Source: Streptomyces marokkonensis
Lineage (GTDB): Bacteria > Actinomycetota > Actinomycetes > Streptomycetales > Streptomycetaceae
Direction of reading: 5' to 3'
DNA length: 64,000 nucleotides
NCBI RefSeq assembly: GCF_008312835.1
Contig: NZ_VSKS01000009.1
Location: 124,001-188,000, forward strand
Both the position numbers and the translations under genes were made by a program. Below the pieces are notes generated by a model. The model made no database searches and was not told the origin of the DNA. It saw nothing but the letters and a program-made list of their open reading frames with translations. Positions 58,077 through 64,000 of this stretch are shown one piece after another (within the stretch, counting starts at the first letter, position 1; the number at the start of each line of letters is the position of its first letter).

Positions 58077-59576
58077 ATGCGTCTGCTGCTCGTCCATCCC
58101 AGCGCCCTGATGTACTCCGAGATCTTCCTCCGGCTCGAACCCCTGGGCCTGGAGCGGGTGGCGGGCGCCGCCCGTGCGGCCGGGCACGAGGTCCGGGTCG
58201 TCGACCTCCAGGTGACGGGCGTGAGACGGCTGCGCGACGAGGTGCGGTCCTTCCGTCCGCAGGCCCTCGGCATCTCCCTGAACTACCTGGCGAACATCCC
58301 CGAGGCGATCGCGCTGGCCGCGCGGGTGAAGCAGGAGGTGCCGGGCTGCTTCGTGTTCCTCGGCGGGCACAGCGTCTCCTTCGTCGCGGAGGAGGTCGTC
58401 GCACAGGCGCGGGGCGCGGTCGACGCCGTGGTCCGCGGGGAGGGGGAGACGGCCGTCGGACCGCTGCTGGAGGCGGTGCGCGACGGCGGCGCGGACGGCG
58501 TACCGGGCGTCGTCACGGCCTCCGGACGCGGCCCCGCGCCGCTGATGCTGCACAGCATCGACGCCCCGCTCCCGGCCCGTGACCTGATGCGCAACCGGCG
58601 CCGCTACTTCATCGGCGAACTCGACCCGTGCGCCTCGATCGAGTTCACCCGCGGCTGCCCCTGGGACTGCTCGTTCTGCTCGGCGTGGACGTTCTACGGC
58701 CGCAGCTACCGCAAGGCCACACCCGAGGGGGCGGCGGAGGACCTGGCGAGGATCCGTGAGCCGAACGTGTTCATCGTGGACGACGTGGCCTTCATCCGGC
58801 CCGAGCACGGCAACGCCATCGCCGCCGAGGTGGAGCGGCGCGGCATCCGCAAGCAGTACTACCTGGAGACCCGCTCCGACGTCCTGCTGCGCCATCCCGA
58901 GGTGTTCGAGCGGTGGGCACGGCTGGGGCTGCGCTACATGTTCCTCGGGATGGAGGCGATCGACGCCGAGGGGCTCGACCTGTACCGCAAGCGGGTCAGT
59001 CCCGACGAGAACCTGAAGGCCCTGGAGACGGCCCGCCGGCTCGGCATCAAGGTCGCCATCAACCTGATCGTGGACCCGGCCTGGGACGAGGAACGCTTCC
59101 GCGTGGTGCGGGAGTTCGCCCTGGCCGTGCCGGAGATCGTGCACTTCACCGTGATGACGCCGTACCCGGGTACGGAGATCTGGCACACCGAGTCGCGCCG
59201 GCTCACCACCCGCGACTACCGCCTCTTCGACATCCAGCACGCGGTGGTGCCCACGACGCTGCCGCTGGAACGCTTCTACGAGGAGCTGGTGCGCACCCAG
59301 GCGGTCATCAACCGCAAGCATCTGGGCGTGCGCACGGCGTTCGGCGCGGCGCGCGTGCTCGCCCGCAACCTCGCGCACGGGCAGACGAACTTCGCCCGCA
59401 TGCTGTGGAAGTTCAACCAGGTGTACAACCCGCGCCGGCAGCTCGCCGACCACGCGCGTCCGGTCCGCTACGAGCTGCCGCTCCCGCAGCGCCTCGACGT
59501 CGGCGACCGGCAGAAGCTCTACGTGCACACGCGGGGCGGGACCCAGGGCGCGCCGGCCCGCCGGGCACCGGACTAG
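58077..59576 (+). CDS. hpnR: Hopanoid C-3 methylase (B12-binding radical SAM enzyme)
   Basis: 499 residues. N-terminal cobalamin-binding Rossmann domain (about 1-150, MRLLLVHPSALMYSEIFLRL, NYLANIPEAIALAARV, GGHSVSFVAEEVVAQ) and radical SAM barrel (about 185-400) with the [4Fe-4S] motif TRGCPWDCSFCSAW, C194, C198 and C201. The blocks YGRSYRKATPE, FIVDDVAFIRPEHG, KQYYLETRSDVLLR, TPYPGTEIWHTESRRLTTRD and HGQTNFARMLWKFNQVYNP match HpnR, which methylates hopanoids at C-3. ATG 58077 follows GAGG. No hopanoid synthesis genes (hpnC-H, shc) are in the window, so the substrate must come from elsewhere in the genome. Confidence 0.93.
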   Translation: MRLLLVHPSALMYSEIFLRLEPLGLERVAGAARAAGHEVRVVDLQVTGVRRLRDEVRSFRPQALGISLNYLANIPEAIALAARVKQEVPGCFVFLGGHSVSFVAEEVVAQARGAVDAVVRGEGETAVGPLLEAVRDGGADGVPGVVTASGRGPAPLMLHSIDAPLPARDLMRNRRRYFIGELDPCASIEFTRGCPWDCSFCSAWTFYGRSYRKATPEGAAEDLARIREPNVFIVDDVAFIRPEHGNAIAAEVERRGIRKQYYLETRSDVLLRHPEVFERWARLGLRYMFLGMEAIDAEGLDLYRKRVSPDENLKALETARRLGIKVAINLIVDPAWDEERFRVVREFALAVPEIVHFTVMTPYPGTEIWHTESRRLTTRDYRLFDIQHAVVPTTLPLERFYEELVRTQAVINRKHLGVRTAFGAARVLARNLAHGQTNFARMLWKFNQVYNPRRQLADHARPVRYELPLPQRLDVGDRQKLYVHTRGGTQGAPARRAPD

Positions 59577-59601
59577 CCCGCGGCCGGGGGCTGTTGCCGC
59601 C

Positions 59602-60480
59602 ATGGGCATCGCCGTCCTCTCCTCGCTCGCCGCCGGGATGTGCTTCGCCGTCGCGGGGGTGATGCAGCAGTGGGTGGCGTCGGCACGGCCGGACACGGAG
59701 GCGCTCACGGCGCGGCTGCTGCGGCGTCTGGCGCGGGATCCGCTGTGGCTGTGCGGGATCGGGCTCGCCGTGGTGGCGTACGGATTCCAGTCGCTGGCAC
59801 TGGCGTTCGGGCCGCTGAGCCTGGTGCAGCCGCTGATCGTCGCCGAGCTGGTCTTCGCGGTCCCGCTGTCGGCACGGGTGCACCGGCTGCGGCTGGGCCG
59901 GCGGGAGTGGTCCGGCACGCTGGCGGTGGCGGCGGGTCTGGCGCTTGCGCTGGTCTCCGCCCGCCCGCACGGCGGCGACCCGCGGGCGGCCGGTCCGCTG
60001 TCCTGGCTGCTGGCCGTCGGTGCGACCGCGGCCGTGGTCTGCGGTGCCCTCGCGGCGGCCCGCGTGGTGACGGGTCCCTGGCAGGCCTCGGCGACGGCGC
60101 TCGCCGCCGGGGCGGTCATGGGCACCCAGTCCGTGCTGCTGGCCGCGACGGTGGACCGGCTCCGGCACGGGCCGCTCACGGCCCTGGCCGCCTGGCAGAC
60201 CTACGCGCTCGTCGCGGCCAGCGCGGGCGGTCTGCTGCTCATCCAGAGCGCGTTCCAGCGGGGCCCGCTGGCCGCGAGCCTGACCGTCCTCGACGCGACG
60301 GAACCGGTGGTCGCGGTGACCATGGGCATGGTCCTCTTCGACGAGACGATCCGCACGGGTCTGCCGGTCTCGGCGGTCACGGTCGCGGGGCTGGCGCTGG
60401 TGGCGGCGGGGATCGCGGCCCTGGACACGTCACCGGTCATCGCGGCGGCACACGGGCGGCGCCGGGCCGGCGGCGGGTGA
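59602..60480 (+). CDS. DMT/EamA-like membrane protein
   Basis: 292 residues with ten predicted membrane helices (MGIAVLSSLAAGMCFAVAGV, IGLAVVAYGFQSLALAFGPL and so on) and the internal-repeat feel of the drug/metabolite transporter superfamily; SLVQPLIVAELVFAVPLSA and LDATEPVVAVTMGMVLFDET are typical of its two halves. ATG 59602, 25 bases after hpnR on the same strand, so probably cotranscribed. Substrate unknown; export of a lipid or its precursor is one guess. Confidence 0.85.
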   Translation: MGIAVLSSLAAGMCFAVAGVMQQWVASARPDTEALTARLLRRLARDPLWLCGIGLAVVAYGFQSLALAFGPLSLVQPLIVAELVFAVPLSARVHRLRLGRREWSGTLAVAAGLALALVSARPHGGDPRAAGPLSWLLAVGATAAVVCGALAAARVVTGPWQASATALAAGAVMGTQSVLLAATVDRLRHGPLTALAAWQTYALVAASAGGLLLIQSAFQRGPLAASLTVLDATEPVVAVTMGMVLFDETIRTGLPVSAVTVAGLALVAAGIAALDTSPVIAAAHGRRRAGGG

Positions 60481-60543
60481 CGGGACCCGGCCGCGGGGCG
60501 TGGGTGGCGGGCCGGCACGGACCCACGGGTGCGCCGACGGAGA

Positions 60544-60604
60544 CACGGGCCCCGTGCTCGGGGCGCGGGCCCCGGGCCCGAGACGCGCGGCCTTGGGCCC
60601 AAGG
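60544..60604. terminator. Palindromic GC cluster between convergent genes
   Basis: CACGGG-C-CCCGTG (60544-60556) and CCTTGGGCCCAAGG (60591-60604) lie in the 201-base gap after the DMT gene. Each is a perfect short palindrome; together they probably terminate both converging transcripts. Confidence 0.5.
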
Positions 60605-60681
60605 CGCGCGGCCCTGGGCTCCGGGTGCCGCCCCACGCCCGGAGTGCCGCCGCGTGCCCCGCGGTGCGGCGCGCGGCCGGG

Positions 60682-62049
60682 TCACGGCGCACGCCCCGGG
60701 CGTTCGGAGGTGCGGGAGCCGGCGCGGCGGGGCGTGCGGGCCGGGGGCGTCCAGACCGGAAGGAGGTCCTCCTCGAGTACACGGTCCCAGGTGGGATGGG
60801 TGGTCCTGGACGTCTCCACGGCGCGTCGTCGTACCGCCTCCCGTGCGGCGGGGTGCTCGACCAGGGGGCGCAGGGCGTCCGCCCAGGCCGACGGGTCGTC
60901 GGCCGGGACGACGATGCCGTCCCGGCCGGGGGCGGCCAGCCAGCGCGTGGTGTGCGCGCCGTCGGGCAGGACGACCGCCAGTCCGCTCGCCATCGCCTCG
61001 GCGACGACGTTGCCGCTGGTCTCCGTGCGGGACGGGAAGGCGAAGATGTCGCAGCCCGCGTACACCCGCGCCAGCCGGTCCTGCGGGAGCGGCCCGAGCA
61101 GGGTGACGTCCGGGCCGAGGGAACGGCGTACGGCGTCCTCCTCGGCGCCCGTCCCCGCCGTGACCAGGTGTGCGGCACCGCCCCGGGCGCGCAGCAGCCG
61201 GAGGCTCCCGGTCAGCAGGGGTACGCCCTTGGTGGCGTCCAGCCGGCCGGCGAACAGCACCAGCGGGCGGTCGGCCGGTACGCCGTACTCGCGCACCAGG
61301 TGGGCTCGTGCGCCGGGGTCGGGCCGGAAGAGGGCGTGGTCGATGCCGCGGCGCAGCACGGCGACCCGGTCGGGGCCGAGGGTGCGGCCGAGTTCCGCGC
61401 GCCCTTCCGGGGTCGGGGCCAGCACGCGTTCGCAGCGGTCCAGGAGGCGGTCGCGTCGGCCGCGCAGCCGGTTCTCCACCCGGGCCGCGAGCAGGTCGTC
61501 CAGGGCCGGATGGGTGCCGGGCAGCCATCGGCCGGCGAGGTAGCGGGCGTAGACGGAGGCCAGCAGCGGTACGTCGGTGTGCACCGAGGCGATCAGCCGG
61601 GGCCGCGTGGCGGACCGGCGGGCAGCCCGGCGGTCGAGCCGTACGGCCGTGGCGGCGAAGGCGAAACTGTGGGTGAGGTGCCAGACGTCGTGGCGGGGCA
61701 GCCGGGCCGCGAGGCGCGGGTGCCAGGGGGCGAGGTCGCAGACGTCCTCGGCGCCCTCGGCCGACCGCATCGCCGCCGAGGTGAGCACCGGCCGGAGCAT
61801 GACGAGGCGGACGTGCGGTGCCAGGTGCTCGACCCGCTCCCGCTCGCCGAGGAAGTAGACGGTGAGGTCGAGCGGTGTGCCTTCGGGGCAGATGGGCACG
61901 CGTTCAGGGAGGCGGGCCGCGCTCTGCGCGAAGTGCTCCCAGCACTTCACCTGGCCGCCGGACGTGTCGCGCCGCAGCAGTTCCACCAGGACCGCTACCG
62001 AAGGCACGAGCAGCGGGTACCACGCGTTCCGCCGGCCCAATCGCGACAC
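60682..62049 (-). CDS. Family-4 glycosyltransferase
   Basis: 455 residues, GT-B fold. The C-terminal nucleotide-sugar half shows VLFAGRLDATKGVPLLTGSL (G-R-L-D-x-x-K-G) and FAFPSRTETSGNVVAEAMAS, the EX7E-type motif, near residue 350. The N-terminal acceptor half includes HLTHSFAFAAT and VHTDVPLLASVYARYLAG, as in mannosyltransferases of the PimB group. The GTG at 62049 has GGGAGG touching it; a TTG at 62040 would have better spacing. Divergent from the YceI gene. The acceptor cannot be named. Confidence 0.9.
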   Translation of the reverse strand: MSRLGRRNAWYPLLVPSVAVLVELLRRDTSGGQVKCWEHFAQSAARLPERVPICPEGTPLDLTVYFLGERERVEHLAPHVRLVMLRPVLTSAAMRSAEGAEDVCDLAPWHPRLAARLPRHDVWHLTHSFAFAATAVRLDRRAARRSATRPRLIASVHTDVPLLASVYARYLAGRWLPGTHPALDDLLAARVENRLRGRRDRLLDRCERVLAPTPEGRAELGRTLGPDRVAVLRRGIDHALFRPDPGARAHLVREYGVPADRPLVLFAGRLDATKGVPLLTGSLRLLRARGGAAHLVTAGTGAEEDAVRRSLGPDVTLLGPLPQDRLARVYAGCDIFAFPSRTETSGNVVAEAMASGLAVVLPDGAHTTRWLAAPGRDGIVVPADDPSAWADALRPLVEHPAAREAVRRRAVETSRTTHPTWDRVLEEDLLPVWTPPARTPRRAGSRTSERPGRAP

Positions 62050-62108
62050 CCTCCCGAAAGATGTTGAACCTTGAAGGGAATGGGTCTACGGTGGGCCTTG
62101 TTGAGTTA

Positions 62109-62122
62109 GTTGAACATTCAAC
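62109..62122. promoter_or_regulatory. Palindromic operator upstream of the YceI gene
   Basis: GTTGAA-CA-TTCAAC, a perfect 14-base palindrome 24 bases before the YceI start; a similar half site (GTTGAACCTTGAAG) lies at about 62063-62076. The pattern TTGAA-n2-TTCAA resembles MarR-family operators. No marR gene is in the window. Confidence 0.6.
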
Positions 62123-62145
62123 GTAATCTCCCCGGGAGGAACACC

Positions 62146-62754
62146 ATGGGCATCTTCGGCCGCAAGCACGACGAGACCGCCACCGCGACCACCGCCACCG
62201 CGGTGAGCCCCGACCTCGCCGCGCTCACCGGCGAGTACACGATCGACCCGGCGCACACCACGATCGGCTTCGTCGCCCGCCACGCGATGGTCACGAACGT
62301 CAAGGGCAGCTTCCAGGACTTCACCGGCACGCTGCAGCTCGACGGTTCCGACCCGGCCAGGTCCACGGCCACCATCGACGTGGTGATGGACAGCATCGAG
62401 ACGGGCAACGCCGACCGCGACGGCCACCTCAAGAGCTCGGACTTCTTCAAGACGGACGAGTTCCCGACGATGACCTTCCGCACCACCGGGGCGGAGGCCC
62501 TCGGCGGCGACGACTACCGCATCACCGGTGACCTGACGATCCTCGGCACCACCAAGCCGCTCACCATCGACCTCGAGTTCAACGGCGCCGCGACCGACCC
62601 CTTCGGCAACCAGCGCGTCGGCTTCGAGGGCAAGGCGGAGATCCTGCGCTCCGAGTGGGGCCTGACCTGGAACGCGGCACTGGAGACGGGCGGCGTCCTG
62701 GTCTCCGACAAGATCAAGCTGAACTTCGACATCTCGGCGATCCGCAACGCCTGA
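62146..62754 (+). CDS. YceI-family polyisoprenoid-binding protein
   Basis: 202 residues from ATG 62146 (GGGAGGAACACC upstream). After about 30 residues of Thr/Ala-rich leader comes the lipocalin-like YceI domain (about 34-202): YTIDPAHTTIGFVARHAMVT, VKGSFQDFTGTLQL, KSSDFFKTDEFPTMTFR and ITGDLTILGTTKPLTIDLEF. The family binds isoprenoid lipids. No signal peptide is visible, so it should be cytoplasmic here. Single gene with its own terminator. Confidence 0.95.
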   Translation: MGIFGRKHDETATATTATAVSPDLAALTGEYTIDPAHTTIGFVARHAMVTNVKGSFQDFTGTLQLDGSDPARSTATIDVVMDSIETGNADRDGHLKSSDFFKTDEFPTMTFRTTGAEALGGDDYRITGDLTILGTTKPLTIDLEFNGAATDPFGNQRVGFEGKAEILRSEWGLTWNAALETGGVLVSDKIKLNFDISAIRNA

Positions 62755-62786
62755 CCGCCGGGACGGCGCCCACCGGGCGTCACCCA

Positions 62787-62830
62787 CGAGCGCGCCCGCA
62801 CCCATCCCGTACGGGAGGGGCGGGCGCTCG
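62787..62830. terminator. Hairpin between the YceI gene and the TPM-like gene
   Basis: CGAGCGCGCCCG pairs with CGGGCGCTCG (one bulge), enclosing CCCGTACGGG. It serves both convergent genes. Confidence 0.75.
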
Positions 62831-62874
62831 GCGTGTCCGGCGTCTCCGCGGGCCCGGACCGGCGGCGGCAGCGC

Positions 62875-64000
62875 TCAGAAGCCGCCTCCGAAGTCGCCCC
62901 CGCCTCCGAAGTCACCACCGCCGAAGCCGCCGCCCCCGCCGAAGTCGCCGCCGAAGTCCCCGGCGTCGAAGTCCGCGCCGGAGACGTCGCCGCCCCCGTA
63001 GCCGCCGAAGTCGCCGTAGCCCGCGCCGTAGTCGGCCGCGTAGCCGGGGCCGGCCATCATGCCGCCGAGCATGGTGCCGACGAGCAGGCCGGGCAGGAGG
63101 CCGCCGCCGAAGTAGCCGCCGGCCCAGGGGCCGTAGGCGGGGCCGGCCTCCCAGTAGGGGCGGCGGCCGTAGTCGGTGTCGACCTCGCGGACGGCGGGCT
63201 CGACGCCGTCGGCGAGGCGGGCCCGGTCGGCCGCGCACACCGGGACCGTGCGCTCGGCCCCGCCCGGGGGCGTCCAGGTCGCGTCGGCGACCGAGGGGCC
63301 GTGCCGCGGGTCGAAGAAGCAGGGCGGGCGGCGCTCCGGAAGCGGCCGTCCCTCGCGGCGGGCGTCGAGCCGGGCCAGGGCGAAGCGGCCGTCCTCCACC
63401 GCCTGGGTGACGGCCCGGACGTCCTCCGGTTTGCGGGCCGCGGCCATGTACGACTTGGACTGCTCGTAGGCGTCGAGCGCGTGCTCGTAGTCCGTGCGCA
63501 TCGCGTCGTCCGCGCCGGGTTCGCCCGGGTGGAAGTCGAGGCGGTCGAGTTCCTCACCGAACGCGGTGATGTCCTCGTCCACCACCACCCGCAGCTTCTC
63601 CAGCGCGGCCCGCTGCTCCTCCTCGTGGCGCCGCCGGTTGCGGCGGGAGACGGCGTACACACCCGCGCCGCCGGCCGCCACCAGCGCGCCGACGGTGATC
63701 AGCCCGCCGACGGGGACGTCACCGGACCCGTCGCTCCAGGAGCCCGGGGCCCCGCCGCCCATGTTGCGCAGCGCGCTGTCGACGAAGTCGTTGAGCTGGG
63801 CCTTGGCGTCCCCTGCGTCCTGCACGGACGCCACCAGGTTCCGCACGCCCTGCCCGCTCAGCACGCTGCTGTCGGCCCGGGCGTCGAACTCGTCGCCGAG
63901 CCGGATGCCGTACAGACCGGTGACGCCGGTCTCGGTGCGCAGGTTCCGGAAGAGGTCCTGTGTCGGGTAGTCCGCCGGGAGGACGGCGACGAAGACGGGT
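62875..64000 (-). CDS. TPM-domain membrane protein with Gly/Phe-rich tail (5' end outside window)
   Basis: The frame is open to the window edge; about 375 codons are visible. The start of the visible part, PVFVAVLPADYPTQDLFRNL, looks like the end of a TPM (DUF477, Psb32-like) domain. Next come a Ser/Gly linker, one membrane helix (about GGLITVGALVAAGGAGVYAV), a coiled basic-acidic helix (RRNRRRHEEEQRAALEKLRV) and a region with two cysteines and GGERTVPVCAADRARLADG. The last 80 residues are repeats of GGGDFGGG and GYGD. Extracytoplasmic TPM proteins of actinobacteria usually have a signal peptide, which would lie past the edge. Function is not known. Confidence 0.85.
   Translation of the reverse strand, partial: PVFVAVLPADYPTQDLFRNLRTETGVTGLYGIRLGDEFDARADSSVLSGQGVRNLVASVQDAGDAKAQLNDFVDSALRNMGGGAPGSWSDGSGDVPVGGLITVGALVAAGGAGVYAVSRRNRRRHEEEQRAALEKLRVVVDEDITAFGEELDRLDFHPGEPGADDAMRTDYEHALDAYEQSKSYMAAARKPEDVRAVTQAVEDGRFALARLDARREGRPLPERRPPCFFDPRHGPSVADATWTPPGGAERTVPVCAADRARLADGVEPAVREVDTDYGRRPYWEAGPAYGPWAGGYFGGGLLPGLLVGTMLGGMMAGPGYAADYGAGYGDFGGYGGGDVSGADFDAGDFGGDFGGGGGFGGGDFGGGGDFGGGF

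Noticed and set aside
54000-64000. Integrated mobile element in the accessory part
   Set aside because: No integrase, transposase, tRNA-bounded direct repeats or change in GC content; the tRNA cluster at 36.7-37.2 kb likewise has no neighbouring integrase or att repeats.

Overview
The window is chromosomal DNA of a Streptomyces. It is very GC-rich with strong third-position GC bias, GTG and occasional TTG starts are common, and the gene content is that of a streptomycete core: amt with a GlnR-type site, nsdA, ftsY, glcP, smc, rnc, hupS, ndgR-leuCD, two conservons (cvn) and accB/accE. From memory and not searched, the order from about 1 to 54 kb mirrors S. coelicolor SCO5583 down to SCO5535. 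I see no insertion sequence, prophage, CRISPR array or rRNA.

Region by region. 0-5.6 kb: ammonium transporter (cut by the window edge), NsdA-type developmental regulator, a small prim-pol-like protein and the SRP receptor FtsY. 5.8-12.2 kb: glucose permease GlcP, the condensin SMC, a tiny coiled-coil protein and acylphosphatase. 12.3-14.7 kb: a cell-surface CAP-domain protein with a DNA-level tandem repeat, an S1-like protein and an HxlR regulator. 14.7-23.7 kb: a dense minus-strand run of translation, repair and division genes (mutM, rnc, rpmF, DUF177, SepIVA-like, coaD, rsmD, recG, YloV/FakA-like) with rpmB divergent. 24-31.8 kb: thiDL, a one-domain Lrp-type protein, a decayed DUF3515 gene, ddl, gpsA, plsC, the F420 nucleotidyltransferase and hupS. 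31.9-36.7 kb: leuCD with divergent ndgR, then a DUF4188/MerR pair. 36.7-40.4 kb: five tRNA genes (three Glu, two Gln), a HAD phosphatase, gltX and a fumarylacetoacetase-family enzyme.

40.5-52 kb is the most distinctive part: a small peptide gene with an internal repeat, then two complete four-gene conservons in tandem (cvnA-B-C-D twice). Each encodes a membrane sensor-kinase-like protein, a roadblock protein, a DUF742 protein and a Ras/MglA-like small GTPase. The two cvnD genes share long stretches with no nucleotide difference, which suggests gene conversion. 52-54 kb holds the acyl-CoA carboxylase epsilon and beta subunits.

From 54 kb on the content looks accessory: a secreted family-8 polysaccharide lyase with an intact Asn-His-Tyr triad, an SDR divergent from a hopanoid C-3 methylase (HpnR), a ten-TM transporter-like protein, a family-4 glycosyltransferase, a YceI protein with a palindromic operator, and a TPM-type membrane protein cut by the window end.

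Most transcription units end in clear GC-rich hairpins. Several regulators appear to have leaderless or palindrome-controlled promoters (ndgR/leuC, hxlR, glcP, thiL, yceI).
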